Below, piece after piece: positions 17,556 to 26,803 of a stretch of 41,756 bases of DNA. The notes beneath the pieces are model-generated. The model was not told the DNA's origin. It searched no databases and saw only the letters and a program-made list of their open reading frames with translations. Both the position numbers and the translations under genes were made by a program. Position 1 is the stretch's first letter. Every line of letters begins with the position of its first letter. The stretch is from WJJR01 sp964440935 (lineage in GTDB: Bacteria > Zixibacteria > MSB-5A5 > WJJR01): assembly GCA_964440935.1 (NCBI GenBank), contig CAYTTY010000037.1, forward strand, positions 1 through 41,756, given 5' to 3'.

Positions 17556-17739
17556 GTAGGTCAGAAGCACGGCGCGTCGGATAGGTCCCGAATGTAGACA
17601 TCCCGGCACTGCGCCGGGCTCCTGACAAGCGCCGACCCCATGCGTGTGTCAGGTGCCCCGCACTGATTCGCGCAGGTGAAGATGTTATGGTATCGACGCG
17701 CGGTGTTTATTCCGATGGACGGTGCGGCTCCTGACCTAC
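17556..17739. repeat. Nested palindromic repeat element, family 2, copy 2 (about 184 bp)
   Basis: GTAGGTCAGAAGC (17556-17568) pairs with 17727-17739 with one mismatch. Inside, GGGCTCCTGACA (17616-17627) pairs with TGTCAGGTGCCC (17647-17658), again with one mismatch. GTAGGTCAGAAGCAC corresponds to GTAGGGCAGGAGCAC in the element at 13167, so the two are degenerate copies of one family. It ends 11 bases past the stop of the gene at 17750. Confidence 0.6.
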
Positions 17740-17749
17740 GGCGTTCCCA

Positions 17750-18358
17750 TTACTCCTCCAGCGCCGCCGCACGCTTCAACAGAGAATCCAATCGATCCGG
17801 GGACAGATTATAACGCGCCCGTATTAGTGATGCGACTTCATTGGTGGCCACACGCAGCTCATACGCGTTCAAATCACTGGGGAGTGCGCGGAGTGCTTCG
17901 TGATACTCATTGGCCACCCTCACCACTAAGGCATCCTCTTCCGCTTGCGCTTCGGCCTCGACATCAGCCTCTGACACGGTATCCTCAATGGCGGGCGCAT
18001 TGGTATCCGGAAGGTCGGCCACGTCCTCTTCAGGCTCAGGATTGGGATCGGGTTCCGATTCGACATACACCGTTTCCGGCGGTTGTTCCACCACAACGAC
18101 CGCGAGTGATTCTTCGCTGACGCCTGCGGACATCACCTCACTGGCCATCGAATCGAGCATCTGACGCAGGCTGTCGGAGAGACCCACCCACCGCTCGCGA
18201 AACGCCTCAAGCGCCTGCTCGCGTCGCATCTCCAGCTCGAGCGCCATCTCCTGCTGCCGCTGTTCCTCACGGTTTCGTTGGGCGTATTTCTCCGCCACCG
18301 TGAAACCGAGGATCACCAGAATCAACCCGATCAGTATGAGAATGTCTCGTAGTCGCAT
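17750..18358 (-). CDS. Single-pass membrane protein with coiled coil and acidic stretch, unknown function
   Basis: This 202-residue protein has an N-terminal membrane anchor (DILILIGLILVILGFTV, residues 5-21). A charged, Arg/Glu/Gln-rich helix follows (about 22-75) that should form a coiled coil. A very acidic low-complexity region comes next (about 95-145, with EPDPNPEPEEDVADLPD), then a C-terminal helical segment. The layout resembles envelope or cell-division scaffold proteins in general, but I recognise no specific family. GGAG lies only three bases before the ATG, which is closer than usual. It sits 33 bases downstream of the methyltransferase gene, so the two may be co-transcribed. Confidence 0.7.
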   Translation of the reverse strand: MRLRDILILIGLILVILGFTVAEKYAQRNREEQRQQEMALELEMRREQALEAFRERWVGLSDSLRQMLDSMASEVMSAGVSEESLAVVVVEQPPETVYVESEPDPNPEPEEDVADLPDTNAPAIEDTVSEADVEAEAQAEEDALVVRVANEYHEALRALPSDLNAYELRVATNEVASLIRARYNLSPDRLDSLLKRAAALEE

Positions 18359-18391
18359 CGTCTCCGGCTGTATCGTGCGAAAAAAGCGAGC

Positions 18392-19171
18392 CTACGCCAA
18401 GGCTAAAGTCAACGTCACCATCCAGCGATGAGTGAATTCCAGTGAATTCTCGCCGCCCGTGATCTGCAAGTCGGTGTTTTTTTTACGGACCGCCTCGAGC
18501 ACGAGGCGCCGTGTCCGCTCAAATCGGCCTTTCTCCGCCCCGACCAGCCGCATCCACTCATTGAACCGGCGGCGGGTCTCCCAAGTCATTTCGCGTTCGA
18601 TGGAAAGTCCGCAATCGGCGAGCAACGCCCGCATCTGCCGTGGTGACAGCATGGCCACGTGGGTCGGATCACGGGACTTCTCGATTTTGTTGTGGGCTTC
18701 GCGCCGGTTGGGATCCTCCGAGGAGACCAGATCGGCCACAATGATGTGTCCCGGCTTTTTGACCACACGGATCATTTCGTGCAACGCCGCTTTGGGATCG
18801 CCGAAGTGATGCAGACCCAACCGGCAGAACACCCGGTCAAACGACGCATCTGGGAACTCAAGCCGTTCAACCGACGCCACCTGAAACGAAACATTCGGCA
18901 CACCCGACTCAATCGTCCGCTCCTCCGCCAGAGCGATCATACTGTCGGAAATATCAACGCCGGTGACGTAGGCGCAGTGCGGCGCTAACTCAAATGCCAG
19001 AACACCATCGCCACAGGCCACGTCGAGCACCCGATCCGTCGGCTTGAGACGTGACATTTCGCGAATCACGCGAGAGACATCGTCCCACCGCACCATCATC
19101 TCCGCGCGCGCTTCGGCCTGGCGGTCAAGCTCGCGACGAACGTCATCGCCCGAGTCCTTTCGAGCTGTCAT
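18392..19171 (-). CDS. Class I SAM-dependent methyltransferase (UbiE/type-11-like)
   Basis: About 259 residues from the ATG at 19171, which has GAGG five bases upstream; a TTG at 19219 is less likely. The SAM-binding motif I is VLDVACGDGVLAFEL (about residues 48-62). The acidic loop is VTGVDISDSMIALAEE. The post-motif region CRLGLHHFGDPKAALHEMIR is characteristic of Methyltransf_11/UbiE-like enzymes. The acceptor is unknown: quinone, sterol-like or small-molecule substrates are all possible, and no quinone genes are near. Confidence 0.85.
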   Translation of the reverse strand: MTARKDSGDDVRRELDRQAEARAEMMVRWDDVSRVIREMSRLKPTDRVLDVACGDGVLAFELAPHCAYVTGVDISDSMIALAEERTIESGVPNVSFQVASVERLEFPDASFDRVFCRLGLHHFGDPKAALHEMIRVVKKPGHIIVADLVSSEDPNRREAHNKIEKSRDPTHVAMLSPRQMRALLADCGLSIEREMTWETRRRFNEWMRLVGAEKGRFERTRRLVLEAVRKKNTDLQITGGENSLEFTHRWMVTLTLALA

Positions 19172-19285
19172 CGCAACCTCATGAAGGGGAACATATCGGT
19201 CCGCTGGTCCCGGGGGCAAGGTGTTTCAATTGAGCCGTATCCAACGGGTACTTGGGGTGCGTTGACAAGACTGTTCCCCCGCGTA

Positions 19286-19306
19286 GGTCCGGCTCTTAGC
19301 CGGACC
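19286..19306. repeat. Hairpin flanking element copy A
   Basis: GGTCCGGCT-CTT-AGCCGGACC is a perfect 9-bp stem just outside the element at 19315. The same hairpin (26975-26995, GGTCCGG...CCGGACC) flanks the equivalent end of copy B. The flanking sequence is therefore part of the repeated unit or a preferred neighbour. Confidence 0.6.
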
Positions 19307-19314
19307 GGTGCGGC

Positions 19315-19471
19315 TATAGCGGTTGTCAGAACAACTGTCCGATTCCAAAGTGCCGTCACGCGCCCCCGCGTGACGGCTCTCATAGCGGCAAGGCGTCACC
19401 CGAGGGCCGGTGACACCACCTACGACCAATGTGTTCGATTCTAAAGGAAAGGACTTCTGACAATCGCTCTA
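19315..19471 (+). repeat. Dispersed inverted-repeat element, copy A (about 157 bp)
   Basis: It starts TATAGCGGTTGTCAGAAC and ends TTCTGACAATCGCTCTA, imperfect terminal inverted repeats. Inside, GCCGTCACGCG/CGCGTGACGGC and a GGCGTCACC...GGTGACACC pair form two hairpins. It is clearly the same family and orientation as copy C at 33938 and inverted relative to copy B at 26804. It lies in the gap between the M1 peptidase and methyltransferase genes and carries no ORF, so it is non-autonomous if mobile. Confidence 0.85.
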
Positions 19472-19577
19472 CAATACAATACGCCAACTTGAAGCGCGCT
19501 CTGCATGTGAGATCATACACCAAATGGGGACGCGGTCTCCCCGCTCAGGGCGGTACCCGTTACACCAATGGCGTGTC

Positions 19578-19596
19578 GGGCGGGGTCACCCCGCCC
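19578..19596 (-). terminator. GC-rich hairpin downstream of the M1 peptidase
   Basis: GGGCGGGG-TCA-CCCCGCCC is a perfect 8-bp stem past the stop of the M1 peptidase gene on the minus strand. No T-tract follows, so this may be a repeat or mRNA-end stem rather than an intrinsic terminator. Confidence 0.35.
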
Positions 19597-19657
19597 CCAC
19601 GATGACATCCACTCCACACCATCGGCTGGATGATTCGGTCGTGATTAGTCGCCTATC

Positions 19658-21880
19658 CTACTCCACACACCCAACCAGCGGCGCATCACCATTGAAGAAC
19701 ACGGTGTTGATCAGATAATTCAGATCGACCGCATCGACAGTGCAGTCCGCGTTCACATCCGCAGCATTGATCGGCGCGGCCGGTTCGCCATTGAAGAACA
19801 ACACACTGATCAACTCATTGAGATCGACCGCATCGAGAACCTCATCCATGCTCAAATCGCCCGGACGGTACCCGATGGAGGTCACATCGATCGTGTACGC
19901 TTTCTCACTGATGTACACCAGTGTGGCATCATACACGCGAATTGAGAAGCCGTAACTCCCCGCTTCCGATGGTGTGCCGGAGAGGACACCGGTGGATTCG
20001 TCGATCGTGACACCGGGTGGCAGGCTGCCGGCCACCACAAGAAATTGATCGGGCTCCTCGCCGATCACCTTGAGGGAATCGAGATACGGTATCCACTCAG
20101 CACCATCCGGGAGCGAGTCGGTGACCAGGTGCATCGTGTAATCTTCGCTGACCAGTGTTTTCAAGATCCAGTTCTGGGGATCGAACGAAATCGACGTCGG
20201 CACCTGTGACGAAACAAACCGGTAATCCTGTGTCCGTTCGTTGTTCCATACACGATGCGTCGGTGTTCCCCCAACGCCATTGAAAACCAACGTGATCGGC
20301 ATGGAGAACACCTGCGGCGTCGATGATTGTGTCTGACGAATGTGGACATGGACGTCGTAGAAGTTGTCGTAATCATGCGGTACGACTGTCCAGGACATTC
20401 GATATCTCGGATAGAATTCCCCGTAAATCCAGTCCTGGAAAAATGCGGTCAGATCCATTCCGGATACGTGTTCACAAATCGCCTGGAAATCCTCGGTGAC
20501 CGCATCTTGATGTTGATGGTCCGGATGGCTGTAATACGTGCGCAGGATATCGAAGAATGACGAATCACCCACGATGCCCCGTAACATGTGAAGCACCCAT
20601 GCACCCTTGTCATAAACGCGGCTTGAAAAGATCTCCCACACATCCGTTGTATCCTGGCAGTAAATGGTCCCGTCATAGTAATAGGCCATGCTCGACATAT
20701 ACGCATGATACGATGATACGCCGTACCGATGTTCCGCCCAGAGGGCTTCGGAGTAACTGGCAAATCCCTCGTTCAACCAGATGTGATGCCAGTTGCGGCA
20801 GGTGATCAAATTACCCCACCACTGGTGGGCCAATTCATGTGCAATGAGATACTGATCAAAACCGAAGTCACCGTGCATCGTGGACGTCACGGTTTGGTGC
20901 TCCATCGCGCCGCCCCAGTTGAAATGGGCCATGCCATACTTTTCGTTGAGGAACGGATATTCTCCCCACAGCTCAGAAAAGAACGCAATCTGGTCGACCG
21001 TAACCGGCCAGGACGACCGCGCCGTTGCCAGCAATTCCGGATACGAGTAAAACCGCACCGGCATCGAATCAACTTCGCCTGTTCCGGGATGATACCAGCG
21101 ATCGAAACGCGCGTAATCTGCAATCGCCAGAGAAACCAGATACGTCGTAATTGGATATGACTCATGCCACCAATAGGTCGTCGTCCCATTGCCATTATCC
21201 ACAGAATCACGCAATATTCCGTTGGATGCTGCATACAGATTGGAATTCACCGTTACGCGAACATCAACCGAATCGGCCTTATCTGAAGGTGTATCTTTGC
21301 AGGGCCACCACGATTGCGCCATGTAGGGTTCCGAGAGGGTGGAAATCACCGGGGATCCGTTGTAATCACTAAAGCTGAATCCCATGAGCCCACCGGTCGT
21401 GGGACGTCCCTGGTACCAGATCGTGAGATCGAATGTCTCACCTGTATTGACGGGTGCGTTGAGCGTCACATACAAGAAGTTGCCGCCATGCGACCAGATT
21501 ACCGACTGTCCCGACGATTTGACTGAGTCTACGGTCATGCTGCTATGCAAATTGATCGTCGGCGTTGCGAAGGCATCTTCACGACCCCGGGCCTGCATGG
21601 TCACCTCTCCGACGACCCATCGATTGACTTCATCGATGTCGAGATGGATGTCATAATACAGCGCATCATAACCGGCCGTGCTAACCACACTGGCCGGCGC
21701 TGGCGTCGAGAGACGACGGGTGTGTGCCTTGACCTTGCCCTCGATCAGCAGTGCGTGTCGTTCCGCCGCAGTCAAGTCGGCCGTATATCCTTCCACATTC
21801 ACCTGCGAGGCGGTGGTGGCAGGTGCATTGGCAACGAAGAGCAAAGACGCGAGTACGAATGTCCTGAATCGGGCGTTCAC
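19658..21880 (-). CDS. Secreted M1-family zinc aminopeptidase with Ig-like domain and dockerin-like tail
   Basis: About 740 residues from a GTG at 21880, preceded by GGGAGG; this start gives a clean signal peptide (FRTFVLASLLFVANAPATTA). The M1 domain has the exopeptidase motif GGAMEH (Glu about 327) and the zinc site HELAHQWWGN (His348, His352) with the third ligand in WLNEGFASYSE. A He_PIG-like domain follows (LPPGVTIDESTGVLSGTPSE). Two dockerin-like EF-hand repeats end the protein (VLDAVDLNELISVLFFNG and CTVDAVDLNYLINTVFFNG). It likely trims peptides outside the cell or at its surface, in parallel with the M28 enzyme. Confidence 0.93.
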   Translation of the reverse strand: MNARFRTFVLASLLFVANAPATTASQVNVEGYTADLTAAERHALLIEGKVKAHTRRLSTPAPASVVSTAGYDALYYDIHLDIDEVNRWVVGEVTMQARGREDAFATPTINLHSSMTVDSVKSSGQSVIWSHGGNFLYVTLNAPVNTGETFDLTIWYQGRPTTGGLMGFSFSDYNGSPVISTLSEPYMAQSWWPCKDTPSDKADSVDVRVTVNSNLYAASNGILRDSVDNGNGTTTYWWHESYPITTYLVSLAIADYARFDRWYHPGTGEVDSMPVRFYSYPELLATARSSWPVTVDQIAFFSELWGEYPFLNEKYGMAHFNWGGAMEHQTVTSTMHGDFGFDQYLIAHELAHQWWGNLITCRNWHHIWLNEGFASYSEALWAEHRYGVSSYHAYMSSMAYYYDGTIYCQDTTDVWEIFSSRVYDKGAWVLHMLRGIVGDSSFFDILRTYYSHPDHQHQDAVTEDFQAICEHVSGMDLTAFFQDWIYGEFYPRYRMSWTVVPHDYDNFYDVHVHIRQTQSSTPQVFSMPITLVFNGVGGTPTHRVWNNERTQDYRFVSSQVPTSISFDPQNWILKTLVSEDYTMHLVTDSLPDGAEWIPYLDSLKVIGEEPDQFLVVAGSLPPGVTIDESTGVLSGTPSEAGSYGFSIRVYDATLVYISEKAYTIDVTSIGYRPGDLSMDEVLDAVDLNELISVLFFNGEPAAPINAADVNADCTVDAVDLNYLINTVFFNGDAPLVGCVE

Positions 21881-22040
21881 GATAATCCTCCCTTGATGTG
21901 CCCATCGGTCCGCGATGATTCCATCGGTACCTCTGTCATAAAATACAGCCGCATCGCGTTTTTGCTTTGGGAGGATCAGAACGAAAAGACGGCACCCGCA
22001 GAATATTGACAAAAACCGACGGCAATCGGCAGGCGCCACT

Positions 22041-22078
22041 ATCAAGACGCCGTGTCGATTGCGACACGGCGTCTTGAT
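22041..22078. terminator. Perfect 17-bp hairpin between TldD-like and M1 genes
   Basis: ATCAAGACGCCGTGTCG (22041-22057) is perfectly complementary to 22062-22078 with an ATTG loop, 14 bases past the TldD-like stop. There is no clear T-tract on the minus strand. It is a likely transcript-end structure. Confidence 0.5.
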
Positions 22079-22092
22079 AACGATCAGGAGCG

Positions 22093-23823
22093 TTACGCTC
22101 CCGTATCGTGCAACGGCGGCGGGAGAATCGGCGACCGCTTCAGATTGCGATCACGCTTTTGCACTTCGACTTCGGGCAGGAGAATACTCGGTGCGATGGC
22201 CGACACTGGCACCCAGCCTGATTCGGCGCCACACACGCCGTTGAACACGCCCATGTCATCGGCGGCCGCTTCAATGTTCTCTAAGAGCACCAGCGGTGTG
22301 CCGATCAGTTCGACACCACGCACAAGCTCTTCGCGACCATCCTCGACATACACCTTCTTCACCACCCGTGGACGGACCCGCAAGGTCTGCACGCCATACG
22401 ATGATGTATTCGTCTCACCGGAGACCATCTCTTCGAAGATCAACCCATACTCTTTGTTTTCTTCTTTGCACCGTTCGAGGAGACGGGCTTTCAGCTCGCC
22501 ATACGATAGCGGATCATCGGCCGTGATAAACAACGACCCCTGGCGACTGACCGGCTCACTCCAGATATCGGCGCGCCCGTGCCCATTGGTGTGGTCGGCT
22601 TCCTTGATCGGAATGCGACTGGTGAGAAATCCCGTTAGGACCCCGTTTTCGACCAGATTCGCCCGCTGAGCCGGTACGCCCTCATCGTCATACTTGTAAT
22701 ATCCATATAGCTCGGTGTTGTCGACTTCCCGGATGGTCGGATCATCGTACACGTTCAAAAACTCGGGCACAATCTGCGTGCCGACCTTGTCCTTAAACGT
22801 ATGCCCCTCGGCTTCCTTGCGGGTGCGGTGCCCTTCGAGACGGTGGCCCAATGCCTCGTGGAAAAACACACCTGATGCCCCGCGCTTGACAATCGCCGGG
22901 CCCGTGTACGGTTCCATCACCGGTGCTTCCCGCAGCGACAACACCATGTCGATCAGCGTGTCGGCGATAAGGGCTAATTGGATAGAATCGGGAAGCTTGT
23001 TGTACGTGTGCGTCTTGAAGACACGCTCCAACGAAATCGGCATACCGTCATCCGCCCGTGCGGCGGCAGACAGCGACAGCGAGTAGTTGTGATGGATGTT
23101 ACGCAGGCGCGTCCCTTCCGACGTCACATAATAGCGCGTATGGGAGATCGCATCGAAATCGAACGCCGATCGATGGATCAGCGGATAGTCTTTAAACCGT
23201 GCTGAAATCGCGCGGGCGATGCCGCCCCAGCGCTTCTTGTCAACGTCGAGTGAATCGAGCGGCTCAATGTGCTGAACCGGCTGCACTTTCCAGAAATCGT
23301 TGGGTTGGTCAGGATCTTCGACTTTCTGAACCGTCCGTCCTCGCTCCCCGATGTATTCCTCCAGTGCCGCCTTGTACTGATAATCGGTGAGCAACCACAA
23401 TTCATGCCGCAAGGCCGTCGGATCGTTGTCGATCGGCCCGTACGGACGCGAGTAGCGGAACGCGTCCTGATCACGGGGATCGTAGTAGAATCCCTCATCA
23501 TCCGACGTGTTATCATCTTCGTAATCGCCGATGCGGACATCGGCATTGAGCGCGCGGTATGAGTTCCCACCCGCCCGTTCTAACGCACCGTATGAGGCGC
23601 GGACGTTAATCGAATGGATGTCGGTAAGACGATAGGCAATGAAATACGGCATCTCATAATCATCGAGCACCAGCCGTGACATTGACCGGTCGAGTTCGTC
23701 GACCATCGCCTGCAGAATCGGATCACCGGCGCCGTCAGTATCCGCGACCGTTGTGAGTGGCGCCAAGGCGAGCGCGCCGCCGAAGATCAATGTTACGACA
23801 ATAAGCCAGGATGTTACACGCAT
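22093..23823 (-). CDS. TldD/PmbA-family metalloprotease with signal peptide
   Basis: About 576 residues from the ATG at 23823, preceded by GGAGG. The TldD zinc motif is present in GVFFHEALGHRLEGHRTRKE, at about residues 320-340, so the protein resembles the catalytic TldD rather than the inactive TldE half. Unlike cytosolic TldD, it begins with a hydrophobic export signal (WLIVVTLIFGGALALAPLTT). No tldE/pmbA partner is beside it. The family cleaves unfolded or modified peptides and matures some bacteriocins; an exported role here is inferred. It lies 81 bases after the lon-like gene. Confidence 0.85.
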   Translation of the reverse strand: MRVTSWLIVVTLIFGGALALAPLTTVADTDGAGDPILQAMVDELDRSMSRLVLDDYEMPYFIAYRLTDIHSINVRASYGALERAGGNSYRALNADVRIGDYEDDNTSDDEGFYYDPRDQDAFRYSRPYGPIDNDPTALRHELWLLTDYQYKAALEEYIGERGRTVQKVEDPDQPNDFWKVQPVQHIEPLDSLDVDKKRWGGIARAISARFKDYPLIHRSAFDFDAISHTRYYVTSEGTRLRNIHHNYSLSLSAAARADDGMPISLERVFKTHTYNKLPDSIQLALIADTLIDMVLSLREAPVMEPYTGPAIVKRGASGVFFHEALGHRLEGHRTRKEAEGHTFKDKVGTQIVPEFLNVYDDPTIREVDNTELYGYYKYDDEGVPAQRANLVENGVLTGFLTSRIPIKEADHTNGHGRADIWSEPVSRQGSLFITADDPLSYGELKARLLERCKEENKEYGLIFEEMVSGETNTSSYGVQTLRVRPRVVKKVYVEDGREELVRGVELIGTPLVLLENIEAAADDMGVFNGVCGAESGWVPVSAIAPSILLPEVEVQKRDRNLKRSPILPPPLHDTGA

Positions 23824-23904
23824 TCGCTTCCTCCATGAAGGACGGGTACAATCTGATGTGTAACCGCAATCCGATCCGAACTGTTTCAATGGAAATCTGA
23901 TGAT

Positions 23905-26433
23905 CTATCGTGTCCGCTTCCGCCCGACGCGTGAGCGCTGACGGTCGCGTGGTTTGCGCGAGGCCGCCTTTTTCACCAATTCGAGCTTCAACAGGCGTTC
24001 CAGACTGGCCTTTGACGGATCGAAGTCGAGCAATGCCGCCTCGAAGACTTCATCGACCGTCTCGACCGGTATGTAGGTCATTTCTTTGGAGATCCGTTTG
24101 GGGATATCCTTAAGGTCTTTGATATTCTCCTGTGGAACGATCATTTTGTGAATACCGATCCGATGCGCTGCTGCGACCTTTTCCCGGACCCCGCCGACCG
24201 GCAGCACCTTGCCACGCAACGATACTTCTCCGGTCATCGCCACGTCATTGCGAATCGGACGATCGGACATCACCGACGCAATTACCAGGCAAACCGTGAT
24301 CCCGGCAGACGGGCCATCCTTCGGAATCGCACCTGAGGGAAAGTGCACGTGAATATCGAAACTGCCGAAATCTTCGTGCGGGATGCCGAGCCATTCGGCG
24401 CGGGCGCGCACGTAGGAGTGCGCCGCCTGGATCGACTCACGCATGACTTCCCCCAACGAACCGGTCGAGATCACATTCCCGGAACCGCGCATCTTCAGCG
24501 CTTCAATCAGCATGATGTCGCCGCCGGTCTGGGTCCAGGCCAGCCCCATCGCCACACCGACTTCGGGCTTCGATTCGGCCTTTTCCGGAATGTACGGCGG
24601 CGTCCCAAGGTACTTCTCAACCTCGCGCGCTCCGACACGGATGAACCCCCGTTGACCACCGGCACGTTGCGCGGCAACATGACGGCAAATCGTCTCCAGC
24701 GATTTATCCAATGCCGACAAGCCGGCTTCGAGTGTATACTCGCGAATAATTTTGTGCACGGCCGAAACGGTCAGTCCGAATTCGTCGGCGGGTAGACCAT
24801 GGGCCGTCAACTGGCGCGGCCAGAGGTGCTTGAACGTCACCTCGACCTTGTCCGATTCAAGGTAGCCCGGCAGCTCGATCGTATCCAACCGATCGGTCAG
24901 CATCTCCGGAATGTTCTCCGGATTGGTCGCCGTGCAGATGAATAGAATCTGTGACAGATCGACCGGAAATCCGAGATAGTAGTCCCAGTAATCGGTGTTC
25001 ATGGTCACGTCAATCGTCTCAAGGAGAATCGCAGTGAGATCAGGCCGGTCGAAAACGCCACCGAGGCGATCGACCTCTTCAAGCATCACGACCGGATTAA
25101 TCACCTCGACAGTGCGCATTTGCCGCAGTAGCCGTCCGGGCATCGCTCCGGGGAATGTGCGCCGGTTGCCCTTGAGGGCAGCCTCGGAGCGCAGAATGCC
25201 GAGATTCATCGTGATCGTCGGTCGACGCAATGCTTTCGCCACCGCCCGGCCCAATTGAGTTTTACCAATACCCGATGGTCCGACCAAACAGATCGTGTTA
25301 CGCGGCGCGCGCCCGGTACGATGCAATACCGTTAGTGCTTCGGTGATGCGTTCCTTGGCACGCTTCTGCCCGTAGAATTCTTCGTCAAGCACATGTTGAA
25401 TGGCGGCCGTATCGGTCCGTTCATGCGCGCGGGCGGTCCACGGAATCGAAATCATCCAGTCGATGTAATTGCGGATCCCGGTGTATTCCGCCGATGCCGT
25501 TGAGATTACACGGAGCCGTTCCAGCTCGGTCCGTGCACGCCGGGCCACGCGCGCCGGCAGATTGGCGTTAGTGATGTCGTCGGCCAATTTGTCCAACTCA
25601 CTGGCGCCGGGCTCCAACGATTCGAGTTCACGCCGCACCTCGATCATCTGCGCCCGCAGAAACTCCACTCGTTGCTTCTGCGACAATGACGCCCGCACCC
25701 GCCGGTCCAAATCGCCCGGAAAATCGGGCGACACGATCTTTTCACTGAGCGCCGTCGTCAACATCTCCAACCGTGCCAGAGGATCGAGCGTACGCACCAG
25801 ATCCCACTGCTGATCGAGGCGCAAGTGCAATTCCGCCGCTACCAGATCGGCATACCGCGACGGATCGCCTTCGGCAATCTCACGGGCACGGAGCAGATCG
25901 CGCGGATACTCGCCGCCTTCTTCAATCAACGATTTCAAGACCGATTGGCACTCGCTCATGCGCGCCTCAGCATCGGATAAGTCACGCTGGGGCGCCTCGG
26001 CCAATGTCACTTCAACACATTGCGCCCCGGTCGCCGCCTTCTCGCCGAGAATGCGAACACGGGCCACTCCCTCAATATCCACCCCGATACCACCGGTCGT
26101 GATCTCAGAAATCGAAAGCACACGGCAGACCACACCGACATCCGGCAAACCTTCAGAATCGACTTCGTCCGACTCGTCGTTTCTGGCTGGCAACCATACA
26201 GCGACCACGAAGCCGGACTCGCTCTGAGATGCGCGGACCGCATCGACCGCCGTCGGCTCGGATAACAACGCCGATTCACTGCGTCCGGGTATGGGAACAC
26301 GGCCCGGCAGTCTCAGCAACGGGACCACGTTCGGAAAGTCAGGCATACGTGTGTCCGGTGTTTCCGGTCCCGGCACGTGCTCATCTCCCACACGTCGTCT
26401 GATGTCATCCTGGTGACCGTTCGATTCAGTCAT
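23905..26433 (-). CDS. lon: ATP-dependent Lon-family protease
   Basis: About 842 residues from the ATG at 26433. An N-terminal LON substrate-binding domain (from PNVVPLLRLPGRVPIPG, about residue 33) and helical region precede the AAA+ module. Walker A is GPSGIGKT (385-392), with Ser where Pro is usual. Walker B is PVVMLEEVDRLGG, with Glu in place of the canonical first Asp. The protease domain has the Ser-Lys dyad: Ser709 in KDGPSAGIT and Lys752 in VGGVREKVAAAH, with the spacing of 43 residues expected for Lon. The C-terminus is very basic (RKPRDRQRSRVGRKRTR). It may be a divergent Lon paralogue; the gene name is by family only. Confidence 0.92.
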   Translation of the reverse strand: MTESNGHQDDIRRRVGDEHVPGPETPDTRMPDFPNVVPLLRLPGRVPIPGRSESALLSEPTAVDAVRASQSESGFVVAVWLPARNDESDEVDSEGLPDVGVVCRVLSISEITTGGIGVDIEGVARVRILGEKAATGAQCVEVTLAEAPQRDLSDAEARMSECQSVLKSLIEEGGEYPRDLLRAREIAEGDPSRYADLVAAELHLRLDQQWDLVRTLDPLARLEMLTTALSEKIVSPDFPGDLDRRVRASLSQKQRVEFLRAQMIEVRRELESLEPGASELDKLADDITNANLPARVARRARTELERLRVISTASAEYTGIRNYIDWMISIPWTARAHERTDTAAIQHVLDEEFYGQKRAKERITEALTVLHRTGRAPRNTICLVGPSGIGKTQLGRAVAKALRRPTITMNLGILRSEAALKGNRRTFPGAMPGRLLRQMRTVEVINPVVMLEEVDRLGGVFDRPDLTAILLETIDVTMNTDYWDYYLGFPVDLSQILFICTATNPENIPEMLTDRLDTIELPGYLESDKVEVTFKHLWPRQLTAHGLPADEFGLTVSAVHKIIREYTLEAGLSALDKSLETICRHVAAQRAGGQRGFIRVGAREVEKYLGTPPYIPEKAESKPEVGVAMGLAWTQTGGDIMLIEALKMRGSGNVISTGSLGEVMRESIQAAHSYVRARAEWLGIPHEDFGSFDIHVHFPSGAIPKDGPSAGITVCLVIASVMSDRPIRNDVAMTGEVSLRGKVLPVGGVREKVAAAHRIGIHKMIVPQENIKDLKDIPKRISKEMTYIPVETVDEVFEAALLDFDPSKASLERLLKLELVKKAASRKPRDRQRSRVGRKRTR

Positions 26434-26803
26434 CGTCTCTGTCCTGCTCCCAACTGTATATACCTCTGAATCAGTCCCCTTGCTCCTCCTGTATAGATCG
26501 GGAGAATCGGCGCAAGACAAAATGGGGCGAGCCGAGTATTAAGACAACCTTTAAGTCTGAGTTGACTGAACTTATCTAAGATGCTGTGTTCCAGCAATTT
26601 ACGAAACCACCCGACACCCTGGACCAAACGCCTCGTAGGTACCATAGAATTTGAGGCGGCGGTGACTTCGAGCAATATGCTGCAGCGACGCGGTCTCCGC
26701 GCCCCGTGCCTTGCCCGCGACGAATCCGCTGCGTAGGACGGGGAGACGCCGCCCCAACACGCGTGTTGGAGAACCTACATCGTTGTCGCGTGGGCCCGGC
26801 TCT
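26434..26803. other. Leader and upstream region of the lon-like gene
   Basis: No gene is supported. On the minus strand TTGTCT, 17 bases and TCTATA occur about 26470-26520 and could be a weak sigma-70-type promoter. A palindrome AACACGCGTGTT lies near 26757. Nothing else is recognised before the repeat at 26804. Confidence 0.35.

Noticed and set aside
6582..21880. A cellulosome
   Set aside because: Dockerin-like tails occur on peptidases and a propeller protein, with no cohesin, scaffoldin, glycoside hydrolase or carbohydrate-binding module in the window.
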